Shown here: in pieces, positions 8,680 to 16,041 of the stretch
Numbering within the stretch: the stretch's first letter is position 1
Layout of the letters: each line of letters begins with the position of its first letter
Source of the DNA: an uncultured Bacteroidales bacterium
GTDB lineage: Bacteria > Bacteroidota > Bacteroidia > Bacteroidales > UBA932
Reading direction: 5' to 3'
Length of the DNA stretch: 59,181 nt
NCBI GenBank assembly: GCA_946402945.1
Contig: CAMIYB010000004.1
Location: 1 to 59,181 of the forward strand
Made by a program: the position numbers and the translations under genes
Notes under the pieces: generated by a model
Told to the model about the DNA's origin: nothing
The model's input: the letters and a program-made list of their open reading frames with translations, nothing else
Databases searched by the model: none

Positions 8680-11600
8680 TCAGAAGGTTACGGTCAGGTT
8701 GAGCGTATAACTGCGGTTGAGCGGATAGACCCACCCGGCGCTGTCGGAGCCCTCCGACCGTTCCGGATCAAAGGCCTTGACGAAGGGATCGCAGAGGGTC
8801 AGCAGGTTGTAGCCGTTCAGGCTGATCCGCACGGCGCTCATGTTCACCCGGGAGATCCACCTTTTCGGAAGGTTGTACCCCAGTTCGACGGATTTCAGGC
8901 GCACGAACGAGGCGTCCCGGCGCCACCGGTCGCTGACATTGTACATGGCGCCGCCGTTGTTGCTGCGGTCCCGGATGGCCGGCCAGGTACCGGGGATCCA
9001 GGCACTGTTCGGGTCGGTGTTGTCGGCGCGGTGCCACCGGTCGAAGAAATAGGCCGGGGCGTTGGCGTCGCCCCACAGCGGCTGCGCGTAATAGTACGTG
9101 TACATCACACTGTAGAGCGCGGCGCCCTGGAAATGCAGGGTCAGGTCGAGGTCCTTCCAGCGGGCCCCCAGCGTGGCTCCATAGTAGATTTTCGGGGTGC
9201 CGTTGGTCGTCTGGGGCGTGAGATCGTATTCGTTGATGACCCCGTCCTCGTTGACATCGAGGTACTTGAAGTCGCCGGGAAGTTCTCCGGCATTGCCGTA
9301 CCGCCCGTCCTGGACGGCCCACGCCTGGATTTCCTCCTCGCTCTGGAACTGGCCGGCGTACTGGTACATCCACACGATGTCGCCGGGGCGGCCGGCCGAA
9401 CCTTTGCGCCAGCGGTCATAGCTGCTGGTAAACGGCGCCCGTTCCCGGTACACCCACATCGAGCGGGCGAAGTTGACGTTGGCCGAGGCGGTGAGCCGCC
9501 AGTCCCGGGCGATCTTCTTGTTGAAGGAGGCCGAGAGTTCGATGCCCTGGACCCGGTCAACATCGAGGTTTTCCTGCGGGAGATCCGCCCCGAAGGTGTT
9601 CGGGAGCGTATTCGTGCGCGTGGCCAGCAGGCCGGTCCGGTTGCGCAGGTAGTATTCCGCCGTCAGGTTCAGCGCCCCGTCCAGGAAGCCCAGGTCGAGG
9701 CCGAAGTTGAACATGTGGGACTTGTACCAGGTGAGGTTCTGGTTGGTGACGCCCGGGGCTGCGGAACCGAAGGTCCAGGTGCCCTTGTCCGAGAAGACGA
9801 AGCCTCCCTCGTTCAGGGAGAAGCCGCCGATGTACTGGAAGGCGTTGCCGGCATCCTGGCCCAGTTCGCCGTAGGAGAACCGGAGTTTGAAGTTGGACAC
9901 GAAGGGGAACGTCCGGCGGAAGAACGGCTCTTCCGAGGCGCGCCAGCCGAAGGAATAGACGGGGAAGAAGGCCCAGCGGTGGGACGGATGGTAGCGGTAG
10001 GAGCCGTCGTAGCGGGCGGCGAACTCGACCATGTACTTGCCCTTGTAGTCATAGGTCAGGCGGCCGAGCAGCGACTTGAACATCGTCTCCGACTCGCTGC
10101 CGCCCGTCCCCTGGCCGTCGGTGTCGCCGAACTGGATGATATCCATCGTGTAGAAGGTGTACTTGCGGGAAAGGCCGGAGCTCTTGTTGAACGCGTTGCC
10201 CTGCTCCCAGACCAGCGTCGCTCCCACATTGTGGTGTTCGGCGAAGGTCTCGTGCCAGGTCAGATACGTCTGGAACCGCAGGGTGTAGTTGTTGATCCAG
10301 GCTTCATTGAGTTCGGATGTGCCGCTGTTCCAGGTATGGGTGTAGATGTCATTCTGCGCGTCGTAGTTGTAGAGGTTGTAGCTCAGGCCCATGTTTTTCG
10401 AGACGACGCTGTAGTTGCTGTAGGAGACCACGCCCTTGAGCTGGAGGTTCCGGACCCAGGGGATGTCCCAGCTCAGGCTGCCCTTGGCCCGGTAGCTGCG
10501 GATCCGGTGCTGGACGTAGCCGGAGTAACCGGTGTCCGCCCCGGCCAGGGGGTTGATGGCCTGGCCGTCATAGACATAGGCGTAGTAGTCCGGGTTGCCG
10601 TTGGCGTAGGGCTGGTGGATCGGGGCTTCGGCGATGGCCCCGCGCATGAGGTTGGTCATGCTGGTGGACGGGCCGTCGTTGCGCTCGATGATGCCGCTGA
10701 AATCCACTTCGGCGGCGATGTCCCGGCTCACCTTGGCGGAGGTGTTGGCCCGGAAGGAATACTTCTCGTAGTTGATGGTGTTGAGCCGCAGGATGCCGGG
10801 CTCGCGGTTGTATCCCAGGCTCGCGAAGAACCGCAGCCGGTCGTTGCCGCCCGAGGCCGACAGGTTGTGGTACTGGTTGAGGGTGAAGTCTTTCATCATC
10901 ACCGAGTACCAGTCCACGCTCTCATAGCCGGGCGCTCCGGTCCGGTAGTTCTCCAGCTGCTCGGCCGTGTAGGGGAGGGGCTGACCTCCGTTGGCGGCAT
11001 GGTCGTTGAGGATGCTGGCGTACTGGTAGGCGTTCATCATGGCCGGCATTTCGGCCGGGTGGCTCAGGGTGAGGGATCCGTTGTAGGTCAGCCGGGTCTT
11101 GCCGGCCTCGCCCCGTTTGGTGGTGACGAGGATGACGCCGTTGCCGGCGTTCATGCCGTAGATGGCGGCCGAGCCGTCCTTCAGTACGGAGATGCTCTCG
11201 ATGTCCTCCGGATCCAGTTTCTGGAATTCGGTCGTGGAGGAGGCCGTCGTTCCGTCGATGATCACCAGCGGTTCGCCGAAGCCGCGGACGTTGATGTTGG
11301 AGGCGTAGGAGCCCGGGGCGCCGCTGGTCTGGCGGATCTGCAGCCCGGGAATCTTGCCCTGGACCCGCTGGGCCAGGGAAGTGTGGGTGGTCGTCAGCGC
11401 CTCTTCGCCCTTGAGGGTGCTCACGGCGGTCGTCAGTTTGCCGCGCATCTGGGTGCCGTAGCCCACGACCACGGCTTCGTCCAGCCGCTGGAGGTCGTCC
11501 GCCATGGTGAAGGTCCGGCCGGGCACGGCCTCTGCCGCGGAAATCCGGAAGGTCTTGTATCCCAGGCAGCTGACCTCGTATTCGCCGCCGGTTGCCGGAG

Positions 11601-12051
11601 GCAGTGAGAAGGTCCCGTCGGCGCCGGTCACCGCGGCTTCTGTTTTCCGGGACAGGCTCATCACGGCCGCCCCGATGACCGGAAGGCCGGCGGCGTCCAC
11701 GATGGTCCCGGTGAAGGGTCTGGCCGGCTCCTGCGGGCGTGGCTCCGCCTTGGCCCTGGTCAGGATGATGCTGGTCCCGTTGATGGCGCAGGAGACGTCA
11801 AGCGGCCGGAAGAGCCGGTCCACCACCTTCTGGATGTCTTCCCCGTCGGCATGGACCGTCACCCGGGCACTTCGGTCGAAGGTCCCGCTGGAATAGAAGA
11901 AATGGTAGCCGCTGGCCCGCTGGATCCGGTCCATTACCTCGCGGACGGGGCGGTCATCGACGTGGACGGTCACCGTCCGGGACTGGGCCCGGAGCAGCGG
12001 AATCCCCACCGTAAGCAGGAAGAGGGTCAGGAATAGTTTCGCCGGTTTCAT
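8680..12051 (-). CDS. SusC/RagA-family TonB-dependent transporter with STN signalling domain
   Basis: A 1123-residue outer-membrane importer. The start at 12051 gives a proper signal peptide (MKPAKLFLTLFLLTVGIPLLRAQ). Residues about 25-95 form an STN (secretin/TonB N-terminal) domain (TVHVDDRPVREVMDRIQRAS). About 112-185 is the carboxypeptidase-regulatory-like beta domain. The TonB-box/SusC signature DEAVVVGYGT is at 191-200, then the plug (QGKIPGLQIRQTSGAPGS, DPEDIESISVLKDGSAAIYG, NGVILVTTKRG) and a long 22-strand type barrel ending in NRSYTLNLTVTF. The STN domain is the part that contacts FecR anti-sigma factors, which fits the adjacent fecR (1-bp gap) and divergent ECF sigma. SusD follows 5 bp downstream. 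Confidence 0.96.
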   Translation of the reverse strand: MKPAKLFLTLFLLTVGIPLLRAQSRTVTVHVDDRPVREVMDRIQRASGYHFFYSSGTFDRSARVTVHADGEDIQKVVDRLFRPLDVSCAINGTSIILTRAKAEPRPQEPARPFTGTIVDAAGLPVIGAAVMSLSRKTEAAVTGADGTFSLPPATGGEYEVSCLGYKTFRISAAEAVPGRTFTMADDLQRLDEAVVVGYGTQMRGKLTTAVSTLKGEEALTTTHTSLAQRVQGKIPGLQIRQTSGAPGSYASNINVRGFGEPLVIIDGTTASSTTEFQKLDPEDIESISVLKDGSAAIYGMNAGNGVILVTTKRGEAGKTRLTYNGSLTLSHPAEMPAMMNAYQYASILNDHAANGGQPLPYTAEQLENYRTGAPGYESVDWYSVMMKDFTLNQYHNLSASGGNDRLRFFASLGYNREPGILRLNTINYEKYSFRANTSAKVSRDIAAEVDFSGIIERNDGPSTSMTNLMRGAIAEAPIHQPYANGNPDYYAYVYDGQAINPLAGADTGYSGYVQHRIRSYRAKGSLSWDIPWVRNLQLKGVVSYSNYSVVSKNMGLSYNLYNYDAQNDIYTHTWNSGTSELNEAWINNYTLRFQTYLTWHETFAEHHNVGATLVWEQGNAFNKSSGLSRKYTFYTMDIIQFGDTDGQGTGGSESETMFKSLLGRLTYDYKGKYMVEFAARYDGSYRYHPSHRWAFFPVYSFGWRASEEPFFRRTFPFVSNFKLRFSYGELGQDAGNAFQYIGGFSLNEGGFVFSDKGTWTFGSAAPGVTNQNLTWYKSHMFNFGLDLGFLDGALNLTAEYYLRNRTGLLATRTNTLPNTFGADLPQENLDVDRVQGIELSASFNKKIARDWRLTASANVNFARSMWVYRERAPFTSSYDRWRKGSAGRPGDIVWMYQYAGQFQSEEEIQAWAVQDGRYGNAGELPGDFKYLDVNEDGVINEYDLTPQTTNGTPKIYYGATLGARWKDLDLTLHFQGAALYSVMYTYYYAQPLWGDANAPAYFFDRWHRADNTDPNSAWIPGTWPAIRDRSNNGGAMYNVSDRWRRDASFVRLKSVELGYNLPKRWISRVNMSAVRISLNGYNLLTLCDPFVKAFDPERSEGSDSAGWVYPLNRSYTLNLTVTF

Positions 12052-12052
12052 A

Positions 12053-13063
12053 TCAATAGACTTCCATGATGCGACGGTCGTCCGCATCGGATTTTTTCAG
12101 GGCGGAGAAGCGGATGCCGTCCGCCAGGGTGAAATTCTGCAGGAGGGTCGGGAGGTTGTCGTCGGTCAGGTCGCCGGTGTAGCGCTTTTCAGCCAGCGCC
12201 GTGTTCTTCAGGATGAAACGGACGTGGAACCGGTTCCCGATCTGCCGGAGCGCCTCTTCCAGCGGGGTGTCCTGGAAAGTGAAACCGCCCCGGGTCCATG
12301 CCAGGGCGCCTTCTGCCTCCACCGAGGAGATGTCCACGGCGCGGGTGTCCAGATCCAGTTCGGCGCATTGGTCCGGGACCACCGCCGCCGTCCTTGCCGT
12401 GCCGGTCCCGTCGGTCCAGCGGAGTTCGATGCCGCCTTCCTCCAGCCAGGCGCGGGGATTCCGGCCCGGCAGGTCATAGGCATCGACGTTGAAGCGGGTG
12501 CCGGTGACGCGGATGTCCATCTTGGCGGTGTGGACCGAGAACGGGTGCTGCCGGTCTTTGGCGACGTCGAAGAAGGCTTCTCCGTCCAGTTCCACGTCCC
12601 GGGTCGTCTTGCCGAAGACGGCCGGGTAGCGCAGGGTCGTGTTGGCATTCAACCAGACCTGGCTGCCGTCGGGCAGTTCGAAGCGGGAAATCATTCCGGT
12701 GACGGTGCTGACCTCGATCATCGGGATATCTTCCCCGGAGCCGGCGGTCCTGCGCACGAAGAAGAAGGACGCCGCCAGGACGACGGGCAGCAGGAGCGCT
12801 GCCGCGATGTTCCGCAGAACCGTCAGAACCTTCCTGCTCCGGCGGACGGACATTTCCCCGTGGACCTTCCGGAGGGCGGCGTCGGTATCGAAGCGTCCTT
12901 CTCCGGCCCGGATCCGCGCCGCGAAGCAGAGATCGTAAATTTGCCGGGCATGCTCCCGGTTTTCAGGCGCTTCGTGCATCCAGGAGACCAGGGCGTCGAT
13001 CTCCTCCTGGGAAAGCTTGCCGTCGTACCAACGGACAAGCAGATCATCTTTGTCAGTAGTCAT
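12053..13063 (-). CDS. FecR-family anti-sigma factor
   Basis: A 336-residue inner-membrane anti-sigma factor. The cytoplasmic N-terminus (about 1-80) has the DUF4880-like helical sigma-binding region (LLVRWYDGKLSQEEIDALVSWM). One membrane helix is at about 84-103. The periplasmic FecR domain (about 118-215) includes DGSQVWLNANTTLRYPAVFG, VELDGEAFFDVAK and VTGTRFNVDAY. The C-terminal DUF4974 domain (about 255-325) begins FQDTPLEEALRQIGNRF and should receive the signal from the SusC STN domain. It lies between GH88 (23-bp gap) and SusC. The partner sigma is most likely the divergent ECF gene at 14422, since no other sigma gene is present in the window. Confidence 0.94.
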   Translation of the reverse strand: MTTDKDDLLVRWYDGKLSQEEIDALVSWMHEAPENREHARQIYDLCFAARIRAGEGRFDTDAALRKVHGEMSVRRSRKVLTVLRNIAAALLLPVVLAASFFFVRRTAGSGEDIPMIEVSTVTGMISRFELPDGSQVWLNANTTLRYPAVFGKTTRDVELDGEAFFDVAKDRQHPFSVHTAKMDIRVTGTRFNVDAYDLPGRNPRAWLEEGGIELRWTDGTGTARTAAVVPDQCAELDLDTRAVDISSVEAEGALAWTRGGFTFQDTPLEEALRQIGNRFHVRFILKNTALAEKRYTGDLTDDNLPTLLQNFTLADGIRFSALKKSDADDRRIMEVY

Positions 13064-13086
13064 CTGTCAGGGAGTTAACTTACATT

Positions 13087-14328
13087 TCATAACACTCCGG
13101 CGCTGCATGCATCCACGACGGGACGGCCCTGAAGGAGACGCTTGTAGCGCATGAGCGCCTCGACATAATAATAGTCCGCATAGACCAGCGGGGCATCGTA
13201 CACGCCGAGGGGGAAGTGGGCCGTGCTGTGCATCAGCACGTAGCCTGCGTTTTTACCAAGTTTCGCGGTGTAGGCCTTCCTTGAGAGGGAAGTGAGGATC
13301 TGCTCAGCGAGGCGGAGGAACTTCGCGGAAAGGGCGCCGTCCTCGACGAACTGGCTGAGTTCGATATAGGCGGAGGCCATGATCGCGGCGGCGGAAGCGT
13401 CACGGGGCGTGGTCTTCGAAGCGGGGGCGCCAAAGTCCCAGTAGGGGACCTTGTCCTTCGGGAGCTTCGGATGGTTCATCAGGTACTGTCCGATGTGGAC
13501 GGCCTGCTCGAGATAACGGTCTTCGCCGGTCTGGCGGTACATCATCGTGTACCCGTAGAGGCCCCATGCCTGTCCGCGGGCCCATGAAGAATCGTCCGCG
13601 AGGCCCTGGGCGGTCTGGCGGCTGATGACCGAGCCGTCCTTGCCGTTGTAGTTCACGACGTGGAACGAGCTGTAGTCGGGGCGGAAATGGTTGCGTATCG
13701 TCGTGTTCGCGTGCGTCTTTGCCATCTCGCGGCAGGCGGGATCGCCGGTGAGGGCGGAAGCCACGGTGAGGAGCTCCAGATTCATCATGTTGTCGATGAT
13801 CACGACGAAGTCCCATCCCCGCTTCGGACTGGATCCCCAGGAGCGGGTGCATCCCACGGCCGGATTGAACCTCGTCGCGAGGGAATGGGCGGCGTTAATC
13901 AGGGCGTTGCGGTATTCTTCCTTGCCGGTGAGACGGAAACCGTTGCCGTAGCTGCAGCCGATCATGAACCCGACGTCGTGGCTGTTCGTGTTGTACTGCT
14001 CGGGCGCCATCCTTGCGGTCATCGCCTCGGCGGCGGCGCGCACGTCCTCGCGTCCGGAGTTTTCATAGAGGTACCAGAGGGTACCGGGGAAGAAGCCGGC
14101 GGTCCATCCGCCGGAGTTGGAGGTTTCGAGTTCTCCGTTTTTGGCGGTGTTCGGAAGTGCTCCCGGCATGTCCTTCACCACGTCGTACATCAGCAGGGAC
14201 TGTTTCAGGCTGAAATCAAGCGCGGTTTCGACGATTCTCGGCATTTTCCTTCGGTCCGGCGTCGCCGGGGCGGCGATGGCGTTCAAGGCAGCCAGGCCCA
14301 GGAAGAGGGTGATGAATGATTTTCGCAT
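13087..14328 (-). CDS. Glycoside hydrolase family 88, unsaturated glucuronyl hydrolase
   Basis: A 413-residue exported enzyme that removes delta-4,5-unsaturated uronic acid from the end of oligosaccharides released by polysaccharide lyases. The start at 14328 gives a Sec signal peptide ending near NAIA/APAT with no lipobox, so the enzyme is probably periplasmic. GH88 marks: SGGWTAGFFPGTLWYLYE, the general-acid Asp in SHDVGF (D118), the second Asp in IIDNMMNLELL (D179), and DDSSWARGQAWGLYG. The 61-residue spacing of the two Asp equals that of the Bacillus UGL pair D88/D149 as I remember it. It is the promoter-proximal gene, between the divergent sigma factor and FecR, which is an unusual position. 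Confidence 0.93.
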   Translation of the reverse strand: MRKSFITLFLGLAALNAIAAPATPDRRKMPRIVETALDFSLKQSLLMYDVVKDMPGALPNTAKNGELETSNSGGWTAGFFPGTLWYLYENSGREDVRAAAEAMTARMAPEQYNTNSHDVGFMIGCSYGNGFRLTGKEEYRNALINAAHSLATRFNPAVGCTRSWGSSPKRGWDFVVIIDNMMNLELLTVASALTGDPACREMAKTHANTTIRNHFRPDYSSFHVVNYNGKDGSVISRQTAQGLADDSSWARGQAWGLYGYTMMYRQTGEDRYLEQAVHIGQYLMNHPKLPKDKVPYWDFGAPASKTTPRDASAAAIMASAYIELSQFVEDGALSAKFLRLAEQILTSLSRKAYTAKLGKNAGYVLMHSTAHFPLGVYDAPLVYADYYYVEALMRYKRLLQGRPVVDACSAGVL

Positions 14329-14395
14329 CGATAGGGTTTTAGCATTATTCTCATTCTTAAGACTGACCAATTGCGAAAATTCCCCGAAAAAATGT

Positions 14396-14403
14396 TATAA
14401 TTG
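14396..14403 (+). promoter_or_regulatory. Possible -7 box for the ECF sigma gene
   Basis: TATAATTG differs from TAnnTTTG at one position and lies 18 bp before the sigma start codon, in the divergent region shared with GH88. No clear box was found for the GH88 side, as expected if that promoter is read by the ECF sigma factor. Confidence 0.35.
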
Positions 14404-14421
14404 CACGGATTTTTTTTCGTC

Positions 14422-14973
14422 ATGGGCAAGAACGACCGGGAATTATTCCTGCTGGGCAGGATCCAAAAAGGGGACAGGGACGCGTTTGACGCCCTGTTCC
14501 GCCTGTACTATGTCCCGCTGTGCGTCCAGGCCTCCCGGTATGTGGAAGACGCCGAAGCCGAGAACATTGTCCAGGACCTGATGCTCTATGTGTGGGAGAA
14601 CCGGCGCCGCCTGGACATCTCCACTTCCCTTCGGTCCTACCTTTTCACCGCCGTCCGGAACCGGGCGCTAACCCTGCTGGGCCGGAGCCGCAGGAAAGCC
14701 GAGGTGCTCGGCAATATGGTCCGCTCGATGGATTTCTACTTTCTGCCGCCCGCCTGTCCGCTGAACGAACTCGTCGCCCTGTACGACGAGGCGATGGCGA
14801 AACTGCCCGCGGCCGTGCGCGAGACGTTCGAGCAGAGCCGTTTCGAAGGGAAGACCTACAAGGAAATCGCCGAGAGGGAGGGGGTCAGCGTCAAAATTAT
14901 CGACCATCGTATCCAAAAGGCGGTCAAGTATTTGCGGCAGGAACTCGGCGGTCTGCTGCTGGAACCGTTCTGA
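14422..14973 (+). CDS. ECF (sigma-70 family) RNA polymerase sigma factor
   Basis: A 183-residue extracytoplasmic-function sigma factor. The ATG at 14422 is preferred over a TTG at 14401. Region 2 spans about 20-85 (DAFDALFRLYYVPLCVQASRY, then DLMLYVWENRRRLD and LRSYLFTAVRNRALT). Region 4 spans about 125-175, with KLPAAVRETFEQSRFEGKTY and the helix-turn-helix KEIAEREGVSVKIIDHRIQKAVKYLRQEL. It is divergent from the utilisation locus and probably drives it when FecR releases it. Lower-case sequence around the start is AT-rich and has no Shine-Dalgarno motif, as is normal in Bacteroidetes. Confidence 0.95.
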   Translation: MGKNDRELFLLGRIQKGDRDAFDALFRLYYVPLCVQASRYVEDAEAENIVQDLMLYVWENRRRLDISTSLRSYLFTAVRNRALTLLGRSRRKAEVLGNMVRSMDFYFLPPACPLNELVALYDEAMAKLPAAVRETFEQSRFEGKTYKEIAEREGVSVKIIDHRIQKAVKYLRQELGGLLLEPF

Positions 14974-15033
14974 TGATTCCGGCAGCGGCAGGTTTTGGCT
15001 TACATAAATAGGACTTTTTTCGAGAAATCGCCG

Positions 15034-15041
15034 TATCTTTG
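15034..15041 (+). promoter_or_regulatory. -7 promoter box for the methyltransferase-esterase pair
   Basis: Exact TAnnTTTG match (TATCTTTG) 26 bp before the methyltransferase ATG, preceded by a T-rich stretch where the -33 element is expected. Confidence 0.65.
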
Positions 15042-15067
15042 CACAATAGGATCAAAACAGACCGAAT

Positions 15068-16030
15068 ATGGCGACAGAATATCCTTCCCCTGACTGGAAA
15101 GACTACGAACTGGTGGACTGCGGCGGCTTCGAGAAGCTCGAGCGCTTCGGGGCCTACTATCTGTCCCGTCCTGAGCCCAAGGCGCTGTGGGATAAGAGTA
15201 TGCCGCAGGCGCAGTGGGACCGGCTCGCCCATACCCGCTTCCGTCCCGGCGCCGGGTTCGGCAAGGCCGGCAAGGAGGACAGCGGCACCTGGGAACGCCT
15301 CCGCCGCATGGACGAGCAGTGGCGCATCCGTTACGACGGTGCGCCCGATCCCGAGACCCATGCCGCCTCCGACCTCCATCTGGACCTGCGCCTCGGTCTG
15401 ACTGCTTTCAAACACGTCGGCGTGTTCCCGGAGCAGGCCCCCAACTGGGAATTCATCTTCGCCCAGACCCTCCGCCTGGGACGCATCGCCAAGGCCAATG
15501 GCGCCCCTGTTCCCAAGGTGCTCAATCTTTTCGCCTACACGGGCGCAGCCTCCCTTGCGGCCAAGGCCGCCGGCGCGGATGTGACCCACTTGGACGCTGT
15601 CCGTCAGGTGGTTACATGGGCCCGTGGCAACATGGAGCAGAGCGGGCTGGACGGCATCCGCTGGGTGGTTGAGGACGCCATGAAATTCGCCCGCCGCGAG
15701 GCCCGCCGCGGCAACCGCTACCAGGGCATCATCCTCGACCCGCCCGCTTACGGCCACGGTCCCGACGGCGAGAAATGGAAGCTCGACGAGTGCCTTTTCG
15801 ATTTGCTGAAAAACGTGGCGGCCATCCTCGACCCGCGCAATTGCTTCCTGGTCCTGAACCTCTATTCCAACGGCTATTCCGCCCTCCTGGGCGAGACGAC
15901 GCTGCGACAGGCCCTCGCAGCCGCCGGCTGGAGCGGGCAGGACTTCGCCCTCGAAAGCGGCGAACTCTCCCTGCGCGACCGCGCCGGCAAATCCCTTCCC
16001 CTGAGTATTTACGTCCGTCTCCGGAAATAA
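15068..16030 (+). CDS. Class I SAM-dependent methyltransferase, RlmI-like
   Basis: A 320-residue cytoplasmic methyltransferase. Motif I is NLFAYTGAASL (152-162), the acidic loop THLDAV follows at about 173, and the catalytic-site motif is ILDPPAYG (222-229). This resembles the RlmI/RlmK class that methylates 23S rRNA cytosine or guanosine, but no PUA domain is seen; the N-terminal 110 residues (YYLSRPEPKALWDK, WRIRYDG) form a beta domain known from this Bacteroidetes subfamily. The substrate is therefore inferred as rRNA, with uncertainty. It is transcribed from the box at 15034 and followed 11 bp later by the esterase gene. Confidence 0.85.
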   Translation: MATEYPSPDWKDYELVDCGGFEKLERFGAYYLSRPEPKALWDKSMPQAQWDRLAHTRFRPGAGFGKAGKEDSGTWERLRRMDEQWRIRYDGAPDPETHAASDLHLDLRLGLTAFKHVGVFPEQAPNWEFIFAQTLRLGRIAKANGAPVPKVLNLFAYTGAASLAAKAAGADVTHLDAVRQVVTWARGNMEQSGLDGIRWVVEDAMKFARREARRGNRYQGIILDPPAYGHGPDGEKWKLDECLFDLLKNVAAILDPRNCFLVLNLYSNGYSALLGETTLRQALAAAGWSGQDFALESGELSLRDRAGKSLPLSIYVRLRK

Positions 16031-16041
16031 CCCCGCCATCC

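Noticed and set aside
9031..11607. An 858-codon open frame antisense to susC
   Set aside because: Same shadow effect; the product is Gly/Val/Asp-rich with no family marks.
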